Source: Helicostylum pulchrum (taxonomy: Eukaryota; Mucoromycota; Mucoromycetes; Mucorales; Mucoraceae). Taken from it: a stretch of 64,000 nucleotides of DNA. Under the pieces are notes generated by a model. It had not been told where the DNA came from and searched no databases. It was given only the letters and a program-made list of their open reading frames with translations. Both the position numbers and the translations under genes were made by a program. The DNA is taken from positions 481,484 through 545,483 of the forward strand of contig JAIXMO010000017.1 of assembly GCA_025677825.1 (NCBI GenBank), written 5' to 3'. Below are positions 22,022-34,789 of the stretch, one piece after another (within the stretch, counting starts at the first letter, position 1; the number at the start of each line of letters is the position of its first letter).

Positions 22022-23396
22022 TTAAGCATAAGTTTTCTTTTCTTGATGCTTTTGATGCGTTTTTATATGTTGAGACAAGTTGTCAGACCTGGAAAAGTTC
22101 TTTTGACAACCTGGATAAGAACAACGAAATGGTCTTTCCAGAGTGTGAATACGCATATGTCGCTTAAGGTGTTCGAGACGTTTAAATCTTCTCATGCATT
22201 GAGTTACAGGACATGCATGCGATTTCATTGTTATACTTGATGATGATTTAGGCGTTTTATTTGTTGATTTAATAGTATTGGATTTCATTGGTAATTTAGT
22301 GGGCATGTTGTTATTTATAGTAATGGCTGTAGTGCTAGTGTTAGAGTTAGGTGTAGGTATAGGTTGGTATATAGGGTATGAATTTGACATATAAGAGTTT
22401 GCATAAATTGGAGAAGAAAAAAAGGAAGGTGATTCATGATTTAATAGTGATAATGTGCGTGGTGATGTAGAAGGTGAAGATGAAGGACTCATCATATGAT
22501 GTTGTTGTTGTTGCTGTTGTTGTAAATTAAAGCTTATAACTGAAGGTGTATTACTACTATTACTATTAAAAGTATTTCTATTATAATAGCTATTGATCTA
22601 TATTTACATATAATATGAGTAATGAGTAATGAATAATACACTATAATTTATTTATTTTTACCTCCGGTGAATTTCCGTCGTACAGATGACTATTGTAAAA
22701 TACTTGTTGGTTTGGCTGCATTTGTTGTTGTGAAACAGCTACAGCAGCAGCAGCAGTTGCAACTGAGCTTGCAATACTATTGTTAAATGTCATAAATTTC
22801 TGGTCGGTTTGATTGGCTACTGAGAAATTACTACTACTACTTGCATCATTTTGAGTGGTGGTTACACCTCCTGTGACAGCCGCGGAAACGGTAGTTACTG
22901 CAGCATTTTTCTTTTTAGTAGTTGGCTGTGTAGTAGTAGTAGTAGTAGTACAATTTTTCTTTTTCGTATGCGTACGATAATGAGCATGAAAATTATCTGA
23001 TCGACTGAAACTTTTACCGCACCCAGGATAACGACAGGTATGAGGTCTTTCACCTGTATGTACCAGCATGTGTCGCTTTAAATGTTCGTAACGCTTAAAG
23101 CTCCAACCACAAAAGTTAAAATGACATATATGTTTATGTGCTGTTGTTGTCTGGTTATTATTATTATTATTATCGTGACTTGACATAGGTGAAGATGAAC
23201 CGTTATAATTTGAGTAGGCATAATTATTATAGATGTTGTTTGAATCCATCATGACGGTTGTAGAAGGTGATACAGCGGGTGTTAAAGGAGGAGACACGAC
23301 AACGTGGTGGTTGTAGTCATAATAAGAAGAGTTATTGTTCATCATTAATATGCTTGGTAACTTTTCAGAGGACGATATATTATGAGTAGATTCCAT
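22022..23396 (-). CDS. C2H2 zinc-finger transcription factor with two finger pairs
   Basis: Exons 22662-23396 and 22022-22597 (intron GTAAAA...ATATAG) give 436 residues. The first pair (about residues 88-145) reads [19 protein letters not shown] and [19 protein letters not shown]; the second pair, near the C-terminus, reads [19 protein letters not shown] and [19 protein letters not shown], resembling the fingers of basidiomycete/Mucoromycota Ste12-alpha or Msn2-like factors. The sequence between them is rich in Gln, Ser, Thr and Asn (poly-Ala, poly-Gln, poly-Thr runs), as in activators. Target genes cannot be inferred. The finger pairs are paralogous in design (FKR.EHLKRH), suggesting internal duplication. 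No partner gene is apparent. Confidence 0.88.
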
Positions 23397-23399
23397 TAC

Positions 23400-24511
23400 T
23401 AAAATTCAATCAAACAAAGGAAAAAAGAAAAAAAAGAGAAAAAAAAAGAGAAACTAACTGATATTTATATGAGTTATGTGTTGATCTGCAACACACACAC
23501 ACACACACACACTAATATTTACTTATGATCGGCCTAGACTACTTTTATATATATATTTATTAGAAAAGGGAGCAGTAATATGTGTATACATGTAAGTACT
23601 ACAGAGAGAGAAAAAGAAGCCCTTTTCTCTCCTATTAATTTTTTTTTTGTAATATATCCAAAATCAGTTATATCAAGAATGACTCTTTTACCTCTTTTTA
23701 TATAAGCGTCATATTTTTATCCAACCAATAAAAAAAGAAGCTATTTTCATTATTACTGTTATTATTTCAAACAATCAATCAACAAATAAGATATAATTTT
23801 AACTTTTTTTTCTTTCATCTGTACGCACTTTCTTGTGTATATGAATTTTTTATATATTTTCATTATTCTTACTAATTGTGTGTACACCACTGCATTAATG
23901 ACTTGTTTTTCCTAATTTTGACAGTTGCATAAAATTAAAAAATTCCATGTACATTTATTACTTTTGTAAGCATTCATTTAACTGATACTTTGTGTGCGTG
24001 TGCGTATGTGTCTGTGTCTGTGTGTATACTTAATATAGTAGCAATATATTGCTAATAATTTATATTTTTTTATGAATCATTGGTATGAAGTAATTCTACA
24101 CCAATAAAAAAAAAGAGGGGGGGTTCCTCGTGTATCACTATTATTTGTCCCTAAAACCATTATAGTTTAGACATGTTTTTTTTAAGGAGTCTTTTGTTGT
24201 TGCCTTTTATAAAAAAAAAGAAAAAAAAGACTACATTTTCGGTTTTACTTTTTGACCCCATTCCCCATTTTAATCAAATCAACTCGGACCGGACTTTGAC
24301 TAATTTTATGCTGCGAGACCGATAAAGCAGTGCATCTAGATATTATCCACTCTGACACACAACCCTCGTACTTGAACCAAATGCAGCAGAAACTAGTAAA
24401 CCTCCCTCTTTTTTAAATCACTCAAAAAAAAGTAAGTACTGCTTAAACCATCCATCCATTGAACTTGCTGAGGACAAAAATTTATTAATTTTTCTCAATA
24501 AAAAAAAAAGA
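23400..24511. other. intergenic between divergent zinc-finger and eL31 genes
   Basis: About 1.1 kb shared upstream region of a minus- and a plus-strand gene. It contains a (CA)n run at 23490-23512 and GTGT-rich stretch at about 23990-24025. No gene seen. Confidence 0.6.
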
Positions 24512-24943
24512 ATGGCAAAGGATCAGAAGACCACCCAAAAGCGTTCTACTCTCGCTGATGTTGTTACTCGTGAGTACACCATCCACATGCACAAGCGTGT
24601 GTTTGGCCGCTCTTTGAGAAAGCGTGCTCCTCACGCTATCAAGTCTATCAAGGCTTTTGCTACTCTTGCTATGGGTACCAAGGACGTCCGTCTTGACCCC
24701 TCTCTCAACAAGGCTGTCTGGTCTCGTGGTGTTAAGCACATCAACCACCGTATTCGTGTCCGTATCTCTCGTAGACGTAACGATGATGAAGATGCCAAGG
24801 AGAAGCTCTACTCTTATGTCACCTTTGTTCCTTGTGTCGACTTTAAGGGTAACTATTTATGCTTTTTATATATTTTACAACAGCAGTAAAATTAACCCGT
24901 TTATTTAGGTCTTAACACCGAGGTTGTTGAGGACGAGAACTAA
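24512..24943 (+). CDS. RPL31: 60S ribosomal protein eL31
   Basis: Component of the large cytosolic ribosomal subunit near the peptide exit tunnel. Exons 24512-24848 and 24909-24943 (intron GTAACT...TTTAG) encode 123 residues, the usual length. Seen: the family-typical [28 protein letters not shown] ([16 protein letters not shown]), [17 protein letters not shown] and [12 protein letters not shown]; the second exon supplies [10 protein letters not shown]. Codon use is strongly biased (C-ending), as expected for a highly expressed gene. ATG preceded by a poly-A leader. The intron interrupts the last Gly codon, so the unspliced frame would read through into unrelated residues. Confidence 0.97.
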
Positions 24944-24944
24944 A

Positions 24945-26085
24945 CAATTCACTTTATTATACTCAATAAAATGTTTTTGACGCTGTTTTCTGCACTCTTT
25001 AGCTGGAGGATTTATTTCTTGACGTGTCTGGGCAATTGACATGTTGACCGCTTTTTTATCTAGATGAGAGATCACGCTACAGCACAGCAGGGAAAAAAAA
25101 AAGGGTTCAGTTCGGATAGCAAATGTAGTTTTATCGTGATTCAATTATATGCATTTTGAAAGAAAAAGGGGGCGGGGGGAGATAACAAAAAAGTTCTTAC
25201 TATTGTACCCGCTAAAAAAGAAATTCAAGTATAAACGAAGCACTTTGTATCACTTTGATAGTTTTATTTGCAATTTAATCATGCAATTTAAAAAAAGCGG
25301 CATTTATGTCAAATTGGTGTTACATGAACTTTTTATTGTTTACATACAGTGGCGGCGGCTCACTTGAAAAAAAAGGGGGGGGGGACTTTATCTTTTTTTA
25401 TTCGCAAGTAGCGACTGATACAAAACTTGATAAAAGCTTACACACTAAAAGCAATTGCTTCATAGTTTGTACACAATAGCATCTTTTTTTTCTTTAATTG
25501 GGATACACGGAGGTACAAAAAAAATCATAGAGCGCTTAACTAACAGTATCACAGGTTATTATTTTTTTTTGTTATTTTTAGTCTTTAATTGCTTTTTTTT
25601 TCATCGGTATGAGGGTTCTTTTTAGCCTTAGTTTCAGACAAACATTTTTTCCTTTGTAAAAAATAATATATACTAAACAAGGTTTCTAAAAAGACTTGCT
25701 AACAGCTAAAATAAAACTGACGTAATTCACGGCCACTTTTATGCAAGAAGCTCCCCTCTTTAAACGATACGAGGCTTTATTAAAAAACGTAGTGGAAAGG
25801 TCTTTTTATAGGAGGTTGACTACATGACAAAGATAAACATATTAAATTTTTTTTTATCCAAGGAACTTTTTTTTTCTTTGGGTGCCTGAATGTAAGACAT
25901 CTTTTTTTTTTTTGCTTCTTAAAACGGTACAATAGCGAACAATGGAATTATACCTTTTTTATTATTATCGTTAGTTAAATACATTAAAATATATGTGTAA
26001 GTATATAAAAAAAAAAGGGGGGAAAGAAAATAGAAAAAAATTAAATAGAGTATTTACAAGAAGAAAATGTACGAGAAGAGATTTT
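24945..26085. other. intergenic, AT-rich with a G10 run
   Basis: No gene supported; the frames at 25149-25367 (+) and 24905-25144 (-) are simple-sequence shadows. The stretch TACAGTGGCGGCGGCTCAC at about 25346 resembles a Tc1-type terminus but no partner was found. It is followed by a G10 run (25375-25384). Confidence 0.45.
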
Positions 26086-26088
26086 TTT

Positions 26089-27432
26089 TTAAAACTTATT
26101 ACAAGTGATGGCAGACTTATAAAATTGACCGAAACCCTGTATGGCTTGATACTCATCTTCCGTCAAATCAACACCTTCTTCATCTTCTACATGGTTCGAG
26201 ACTTGTTCCAAGGCTTCAATAGGGTTCGACAAGTCTTGTATAGACAAACGACGGGTCATGGTCATTTTGGGTTCAGCAGCAGGAGAAGACACCGCTGTTG
26301 ACTCCTCCTGCTCTTGTAATAAAAGGTAGCTCTCTGGAGACTGGTCTGGGTTATTTACAAGGTAAGTAGCTAATTGAGATAAAACTGATTTTCGACGAGG
26401 TAATACGGGAATTATTTGCTGTTGAGGAAAATTATATGGGTAAGGTTGGTAATGAATACGAGGCGCTGATCTGCGGCGACGAATAGGCTGACTATTAGCA
26501 GAGAAATAATCGTACGATGAAGAGTCTGAAGAGCCAGGTGAGTCAGGATACCGAGAAGAACTTGTTTGGTTACTTATATCGTGAAATCTATTAGACTCAT
26601 GATGCAAGTTGTTATACGATATAATTTGTTGCTGTGTCGGTTGATGGTCTTCATCGCTCAAAATCATGTCTTCGTCGTCTTCGTCTAATTCGACGTATCT
26701 TGGGTTGGGTAATATAATTTGTTGCTCTTTTCTTTGCATACCAATAACAGACGAAGAGCCTCTACGAGAAGGGGGAGGCGAAGGTAAAGGCCCGTACTCG
26801 TCGTAGTCGTCCTCCGAACTGGTACGACGAGACCCGCACGGCTTTTTACCTCCTCGCTTTGTCTTTGGTTTATTTCGTCTGGGTCCACCTCGCGCTTTAT
26901 TGTGCGTTTGTGTGTGCTGCATCATGTTATCAAATCTACTGAACATACGTTCACAGCCTGGAACAACACACTTGAACGGTTTCTATTTTAAATTTTAAGG
27001 TTCAGTGTCAAGCGTGACCCTTTTAAATATATTTCATGCAATTTTTTTTTTTTTTTTTTTTTTTACCTCGCCTGTATGTTTTCTACAAACAATGAAAAAA
27101 TAAAAATTAGTACACAGTACAAAAAAAAAAAAAAAAAAGCTACCATGTTATATATACCTCATATGACGTGCGAGATGTTCACTTCTGGTAAAAACCATAC
27201 TACATTCACCATACCCTGTACACTGAAAAACTTTTGATTTGCTACTACCACCGCCACTACGAGAAGAGGTTTCAGATTTGTTATCTTGAAAATCCATATC
27301 GTCGTCTTCTGACTTGATAGACATCATCATTAAGGCGTTTGTATGGTGACTTAGGTGGTTCATGTGGTTCATGTTACGGTCATAAAGGTGGTTATGGTTT
27401 TGCAAATCGGCTGTACTCATATTATTGTTCAT
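26089..27432 (-). CDS. C2H2 zinc-finger transcription factor (Rsv/Usv1/Rgm1-type finger pair) with a 16-nt microexon
   Basis: Exons 27158-27432, 27067-27082 and 26089-26982 give 394 residues. The microexon of 16 nt encodes most of the inter-finger linker (KHTGE), and it must be spliced in to join the two fingers: finger 1 [20 protein letters not shown], then R-KHTGE, then finger 2 [20 protein letters not shown] with HTQTH. This pair is the type found in yeast Usv1/Rgm1 and fission-yeast Rsv regulators of carbon and stress response. The N-terminus is His/Asn/Met-rich; the middle is basic ([17 protein letters not shown]) and then Ser/Pro-rich and acidic. The donor of the microexon's downstream intron is GTAAAA plus a long A run. 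Confidence 0.88.
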
Positions 27433-28220
27433 TGCTGCTGTTTTATAAAAAAAATAAATAAAAAATTCTCGGTTTTTTTTTTGAGGTCCTTTTTTTGAGG
27501 TCCTTTTTTTTTTGGGTTTATTTATTTGCTACCCCTTCACAAAAAGAACAATAAGAAAAAATAGAGCAGAAAAAGGAGAGTTCTTTTAAAAAAGAAGGAA
27601 ATATACAAGAAAGAGAGAGAGAGAAAAAAAAAAGGCTCCTTTCAGGGTTTTACTACTATTTTTCTAGGGCCAAATCAGGTCGTTGAATTATATTTGCCCG
27701 AAACCCAGATTGTTTTATATAATAACTTCTTCAATAGTCCCGAGAAAAATAAGATCATAATTTCATTCCTAAACATTTAAATATTTATTCTTTTTCTTTT
27801 TTCAGTATTACTTCAAACAAGAAAAATACATAAAATAGATATAAACGTATACTTAAATAAGCTTATCAAGGCATAATGTTTATGCTATTTTTTTTTTTCT
27901 GAGTCGGAAGTTTTTTTTTTTTTTTTTTTGTAGTGGCCTAAATCGAACTTGACGGAGAGATTTTCTCGTGTGTGTGTGTGATCACACAACAATCCTAATC
28001 CAGACCTGTCAAAAAAAATAATTTTTTTTTTTGAAACGTAGTTAAAATATTCACACACACACGCACACACACACGCATAGCAAAAAAAAAGAAAAGAAAA
28101 AAGTGTATATATTTTATTTTTTTTACAATGTGTGACAATAAATAGTATTAAGTAGGGTTATAAAAAGTTGAAAAACAAAAAAAGGGGGGAAAAAAAAAAG
28201 GGAGGGAAATTTTTTTTTTT
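27433..28220. other. intergenic, poly-A/T and GTGT-rich
   Basis: Contains T-rich repeats (TTTGAGGTCC twice at about 27480-27510), a GTGTGTG tract near 27968, and A/T runs up to 21 bases. No gene seen. Confidence 0.5.
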
Positions 28221-28224
28221 CGTT

Positions 28225-29748
28225 CTAAGTGCCTGTTAATCTTCTATGGATAAAAGTATTTGTAAAAAATCTCTTGATTTTTTCAGCTGTAGCAAAAAAG
28301 GTTTTACTTCCTTTCTTTGACGAGTCTCTTCTTTTGTCTCTGGAAGGAGCGACTTGAGATTTCTTACTGATGGCGTTTAACAGGAACCTGGTGGCCTTGG
28401 ACGCCTTTTGCTGGTCCGATGATGGGGTACTGTAGGAAGCCAACTCCTCATCTCCTACAGAGATCACAGGGGAAGGCAACGTACTAGTGGGTGACGATGA
28501 CGACGTTATATTAAATGTTGTCGGGTACGAAGAAGATACGATCTTGGTCTTGTAATAGCCATGGCTTTTGAATGTTGTCGACATGGCTGACGGAATACGT
28601 ATCATCTTTTTAATCTGATGGTTTGTTGCTTGATCGTTTAACCAAGGATGGTTCAATACACCTTCAGCTGTAATGCGTCGCTTTGGGTTTCTACACAATA
28701 GACTCTTTATTAATTGAAGTGCTTCGTCCGACAACGCACTAGGTTCCGTATAATGAGCCAAATTGATTTTTATGAATAGTTCTGGCATCGTGTCACAGTG
28801 AAACGGTAATTGTCCTGTAAGCATTGCATATAAAATAACTCCACAACTCCACATATCAACAGGAGGGCCACGGTAAGGTGTTGATGTAACCATTTCGGGT
28901 GCTGCATAGAATGGACTACCACAATAGGTATCTAATAGTTTATTGGGTTCGAATATTTTACCAAACCCAAAGTCGCATAATCGAATTTTACCCGACTTAT
29001 CAACCAGTACTGCAGTACAAAATTTAATATGTAAACAAAACAGATATAATTTCTACTTACCATTTTCAGGTTTTAAGTCACGATGTACAATTCCATTCTT
29101 TTTTTTAAATAAGACAGATTAGTATATATATGTTTTATGTGTGTGTGTGTGTATATAAAATTCACACACCTCGTGTATATGTGCTACAGCTTCTATTAAT
29201 TCTCTAAACCACTTTTTTGCTTGTGGCTCAGAAATTCTACCTTCTTGCTTAATACGTTCGTATAATTCTCCACCATTGACATACTCCAATACAAAGTAAA
29301 TCGATTTATCAAATACAGCAATATCCAAAACGTCTACAATATGTGCGTGCTTGATTTTCTTTTGAAATAATTTACAAACTTGTTTTTCGTTTTCTGCATG
29401 CATTTTTTGATCTTCGTTTTTGAATCTTTTTGTATCGACAACTTTGATCGCCACCTAATAATTATATTCAAATTTAGTAATTTATTGTTACCCCCAAGTT
29501 GACAACAAAATATAACCTTTTTTTTGGTAACAACTTCTTCTGCTAGAAAAACTTGACCAAAATTCCCTCTGCCAAGAATCCCGATCTTTCGATATTGTTC
29601 TTCAAATAAATTGCATCGTCTCGGTTTAACCTAAGAAATTTTTTAATTTACTACAAAATATATAAAAAAAAAAAAAAAAAACTCTTTGTACTGTAATAGT
29701 CTTTATTGGTACTTTTTTTACTTGTTCTATCCTTTGATCTAATATCAT
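28225..29748 (-). CDS. serine/threonine protein kinase, CAMK group
   Basis: Seen in order: ATG at 29746-29748 with a short exon (MILDQRIEQVKKVPIKTIT, 29692-29748), then VKPRRCNLFEEQYRKIG and the kinase domain: GRGNFGQVFLA (P-loop), VAIKVVD (catalytic Lys), YFVLEYVNGGELYERI (hinge), HRDLKPEN (catalytic loop), DFGFGK (metal loop), PFYAAPEMV, MWSCGVILYAMLTGQLPF and RRITAEGVLNHPWL. All catalytic residues are present, so it should be active. The C-terminal 130 residues are Ser/Lys-rich without a recognisable domain. The layout and N-lobe are like AMPK-related/CAMK kinases, but I cannot name the orthologue or substrates. Introns are small and at least four are needed to join the domain (the P-loop, VAIK, HRDLKPEN and DFG parts are on separate exons). 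Confidence 0.9.
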
Positions 29749-30121
29749 TTATTTTTAGGTTAAAAAGAAGTAAAAAAAAAGAAGTTTTTTTAAAAAAAAG
29801 GAAAAAAGAAAGAAAAGAGGAGAAAGAAAGTGCAGAACTAGAAAAAAAAAAAATATATGTGTGCGTGCGCGTATATTTATATATATAAATATACCATTTT
29901 TATGCGTGTGATGTATTTATATGTATATTTAGAAGAATAGAAAAAGACTGAAAAAGACTCGGAAACTTTTAAGAGCATGTGAGGGGATGAGATAAATTAA
30001 AGCTGTAAGGTAACAAATGTATGTATGCAATTTAGGGTATATATTTTCTTTTTTTACATGTACAAGATTTGTTTAGCTTTAGACTGCATCAATTCAACTG
30101 TATCTTTATTTTATTTTTTAT

Positions 30122-32092
30122 TTAGTCATCCTCTTCTGCCTCGTTGCTCCCTTCTTCTTCATCTTCATCATCCTCTTCATCATCCTCTTCATCTTCTTCT
30201 TTGTCTTCTTCTTCTTTCTCCTCATTCTTTTGTTTTTGACTAGCTGCTCTTCTACTTCTGGGTAAAATAACTTCTTCTTCATCGTCGTCGTCTTCCTCTT
30301 CATCCGTGTCATCATGATCTGATTTTTCACATACTTCATCCATATCTATATCCGAATCAGAATCTTCAGAATCAAATTGAATTGTTCTTTTTCTCTTTCG
30401 TAAATCCCGTTTTTTAGGCGTGACATTCTTTTCAGATGTATTCTTCTTTTCATTTAATTTTGCAGAGTTTCTACCTACCAAAAAAAAAAAGTTGTCAATA
30501 CCTTTTTTTTTAGAACCCCCTTTGTTTAATCCCTAATAAGTTACCTTTCTTTGTTATTTTTTCAGGTTTTACAACAAGTTCAGGACCCTTTTGTTTATCT
30601 ATTTTTTGTTCAAACTCATCCACTAGAGCCTTTAATTCAGGTTTTTGATTTTTATGGAATCGACCCTATTGAGAGAAAATAAACAAGAATTAAATAAAAT
30701 CTCACATGCATAAAAAAAAAAAAAGAAGGGTACCTTTGTAATGATTTCCAAGAAACTCTTATGCACAGCATCTTCATGAATTTTATCCTGATAACAAGGC
30801 CACCCATCTAACAACTTTTTAAACGACTTTTCAGATTTAAACGGCAAAAGCGATAAACAATACGCAATATCTCTCCAATTTCTTTCATCTTGAGCAGTGG
30901 AAAAACGAAGACACAATTTATCAATGATGTTCTCCGCTTGTTTTTCCTTTTCAGTAAAATCAAACGAAAAGATAAACTTCATAATTCTTCTAAATGATTC
31001 TTCTTCTAATCGAACAGGTTGACTACTTGTCAAGTTACTAATAATATCTGGTAAATTGTTGTAAATCGCATTATCTTTACTGGATAGTTCCGTAAAGAAC
31101 AGTTTCGCTAAATCAACAATACGCTGATCCGTATCTTCCAAGCACTTTGCCATCTCACTAATCTGTCCCTTCACTTTAATCATACCGTTCAAGATTAAAT
31201 GCGTCAACACCATCACCGTATTCTTTCGAACAATAACATCTGTATCCGATAATCGATTATACAAAAACGTAATATTGTCGTCAATCAGCGTACTAAAGCA
31301 AACCGCCATATCACCTAAAGCAATCACAATATTACTACGAATCGTTGCATCCGTTGATTTCTCTAAAATAGTGAACAACAATTGAAGGTTTCGCTCACAA
31401 TATTCAGAGCTAACACACATGAATTTTGCTAATGCAAGTGTTGCTGTAACCTGTAATGTACGATCCTATAAATAGTTTAATAAATAACGATAACAATAAA
31501 ATTATATATTTTCCTCCTTACTGTATACACTTTATTACGTGCACAAACTTCTGTTAATAAAGGTCCAAATCTTCCTAACAATGAATTCTGTCCAAACAAA
31601 ATCTCTCTTTCACGAATACGAATCATGGCATCACCAATATCATCTTCCGTAGTTCCTCCCACTTGCTCTAATTCGTCTTCAATCTCGGTCTTTTGTTCTT
31701 CAATCTCCTTCTTGTTCTTTTTACGCTTCCACGCTGCTTCAATAATTTCCAAGTGAACAGTTTGCTTTAACGCTACATGTCCCACTAAAAATAGCAATTG
31801 TGATAACTCGTTGGATTTTTGATAGACTGGTGTTCGCTGCGTAGATGATACTTGTTGTGATAAATTAAGATCGTAATCAAATACCATGGCCTCACTAGGA
31901 GGATCCATATCCGCATTCGAATCCGAGCATGCATCACTTAAACCAAACACCCTGACCGTTTTATCTTTAATGATTTCCTCTGACAATATTTCTGGATTTT
32001 CGCATAATACATAAATTGTATTTATCGCCTGTTCCGCCAAACTAAACCTAAAGTAGTAAAACATTATTTTTAGTTATACAATATATAAAGAT

Positions 32093-32137
<45 letters not shown>

Positions 32138-34789
32138 ATTCAGTACTGATAGTGGAATTTTCAATAACGTCTTTTAATCTTGAAAAGACATGATGCTTCA
32201 AAGGAAATCGAATACCTTCTTGTACACCACGCCCCTTTTCTTTTGTCTTGACACCCTCTAATCTCTGAAGCGCTATACACGTATACTTTGCTAAATTCAA
32301 ATCGCTTTTACCCAAGGGGCCCAACCCAAACTTGAGCATCACATCAATCTTGTCCGATACAATTGTCGTCTGAGCTTTTGCAAGCATACCCAAAATAATA
32401 ATCGCGCCTCGTCTTTGTGATTTTTGAATTCGTCCCTTTGTAAATCCATATACTGACCACAACTTTTCAATGACCCCGTTAGAGATTTCGTTTTCGTTCA
32501 TCAACGTACTAAGTACTTGCTCCAACGACGTTAATTCGGCTAAAGTCGTATCGTTGGTCAACTCGATTAAATTCTTGGCAATACGTGCTGTATTCTCTCT
32601 TTGAGAAAGCTTAGCATCCTTCTCCAAGTATAAGCTCTTATAACACGATAATAATTTCATCTTGATGCCCTTTCCTTCATCACTGGTATCCTTTGTCCAA
32701 ATTAAGTGAAGCATCTTTTTGATACCGTCTCCCGCTAATTTTACTTTATAATTAAAAGCAACGACTAAAAAGTCCATGGATTCCAACACTTCGGCTTTCG
32801 ATTTACTGGATAATAATTGAGCAATGGTTGGAATAGCAATATGAATTTTTTCTATAAATTGAATGGCGTCCATATGAAATGTACGCATCAAGATCAACTG
32901 TTGTAATTTTTCGGCGGATACAAACACTTTGGGTGCAACTGATTCCGTAGGTAAAGGTGTAGAAGGTGTTAAAGGTTCCTCTGTTTGATCTTGTTTTTCT
33001 GGCTCTGTCATTTCAGTATCCTGCTGTTGAGCTGGGTTAAATCTGGGGGTGGCGTTTTCTTCGGTCGTGACATTTTCAATCTCTGCTTTTAACGTGGCGG
33101 ATCGAGTTTTCCATTCCTCTAAATTGAGTTCTCCTCCATATAAACTAAAAGGATGTGTCGATAACAAGACAGTCAAGAGACGGATAGCGTACTTTCTAAC
33201 AAGACTACTTTTATCTTGTAAATGACGAATAGCTAATACAGCCGCAGCATCTCTACGCTTGGGAAACTTGAACTTTAATTCAAATAAACGAATATACACT
33301 TGCAATACTTTTAGCCTTGCGTGAGCAGTAGGATCCAACATTCTTTGTTCTAATATATCAAAGAAATCGTTGATTTGATCTACTTGGTTGGGATTATCCT
33401 GACTTGTTTTCGTCAACTCAATAATCATTGAACCTAATATTTCTATAAGCGTACTTCTCATCATGTACGACTATATATAACCACAAAGTTAAATATTAGC
33501 AATTAAAAATTTACAAAAAAAAAAAAAAAAAAAAAAAAAAAACTTTACATCACTATCCAATTGATTGATTAACATGACAAGATTCTTGAGAATAGTCTTC
33601 GGTGATAAATCCGCCAACTTTTGTAAAAATAAAGCGAATGTCTTTGGATTAGGCGAATCTTTCATCTCCTTTGACGCAGTGTCTTTGAACTCTCGGTTAC
33701 TAATTTCACGTAGTATCTCATCTGCTAATTGAGTGTAGTTTTCCTTATCTACCATAAACACTAATAACTCTGCCATGGGCTCAGCACAATGTTCCCAATA
33801 TTGTAGATATTGCATAATAGTAGTTTGCGCAACTAAGAAAAAAAAAAAAGAAACCAGTAAATAAAAAAATGATTTTTTTTACCATCCTCTTTTCTTTAAC
33901 TTACCAAACAAATGCTCATAATGTTTAATACACAAACTTAAAATACGAAATATACGATCCTTGATAGGTCGAGACTTTACTTGTAAAGGGTTTTCAAACA
34001 ACATATAAGCAGGCTTTGTAAACAATGCGACGAAATTAACTCTATCAGGTGTCAGGGTCCAAATCTTTGATAGCTTTAAATCAAGTAACCAACTCGCCAA
34101 ATCAAATGACTTTAATTTTTGTGAGTTCCAATCGAATGCTTTGGGGTTAAAATTCGTGGCCTTGGATTTACGTGAGTTCTTTGGTGCTTGCACAGTATCT
34201 TCTGCCAACATCAAAAACCAATGCACCAAGTAACTGTAAAGTTCCAAGTAAAGTCGATGGTTATTAAACGTATCCTTTTCATTTTGTTCTATATCTTCGT
34301 TTACAGATTTGATTTCAACTCGATAAGCTACAACAAAGAATATTAGTAAAAGCTACAAAAAATAAATAAAAAAATAATCGCTTTGTTATACCTGATAAAA
34401 TAATATCAAATAATCGTGAAAGGATACGAGGTTGAATAGAATTAAAATGCCTACAACTCCACTGTTAGAAAAAAAAACCCCTACCCCTTCCCTTTTATTT
34501 CAGTTTTTTTTTACTGTCATTACTTTAAGAAACTACGAATCTTATCAAACACAACTGGATCTGCAATATTCTCTGCTGACACTTGAATACTATCCGCAAT
34601 TTCTATTGTTGTCATTATTAGTCTTTTTAGTATTTTCCCCCTTTTTTTTTTATTTCAAAGCTTACCATTAAGGTACCTTGCCAAATCTTGATCACTGTTT
34701 CTTACAAGGTCAATCTCATTGGGGATATGATAATCTGCTCCATCGCTTTGTATTTTTTGTATTTCTTCTGTCAACACAAAATCTATCAT
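30122..34789 (-). CDS. condensin complex subunit 1 (CAP-D2/Cnd1/Ycs4)
   Basis: HEAT-repeat subunit of condensin, which compacts mitotic chromosomes with SMC2/SMC4. Seen from the 5' side: a start ATG at 34787-34789 and MIDFVLTEEIQKIQ; further exons reading QPRILSRLFDIILS, YSYLVHWFLMLAEDTVQ; the Cnd1 N-terminal part; MMRSTLIEILGSMIIEL and DPTAHARLKVLQVYIRLFEL (443-codon exon at 32133-33464); HEAT part IRSNIVIALGDMAVCFSTL and ILNGMIKVKGQ; the family signature VRLEEESFRRIMKFIFSF; and an acidic/basic C-terminal tail with long Asp/Glu runs (30122-30481). At least ten exons, many separated by homopolymer-rich introns: A/T runs of 40 (32095-32134) and 28 (33515-33542) bases. Two of the first intron acceptors were chosen only by frame (GACAACAATAG, GTGGAG). 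Length about 1,200 residues, usual for the family. Confidence 0.93.

Noticed and set aside
24485..24748. 87-codon frame on the minus strand
   Set aside because: Antisense to the eL31 first exon; an effect of codon bias in the real gene.
25346..25364. TACAGTGGCGGCGGCTCAC, a possible Tc1-type terminus
   Set aside because: No inverse partner within several hundred bases and no transposase remnant; left as a note.
30118..30339. Met/Lys/Arg-rich frame over the acidic tail of condensin
   Set aside because: Out-of-frame reading of the GAT/GAA-rich acidic tail.
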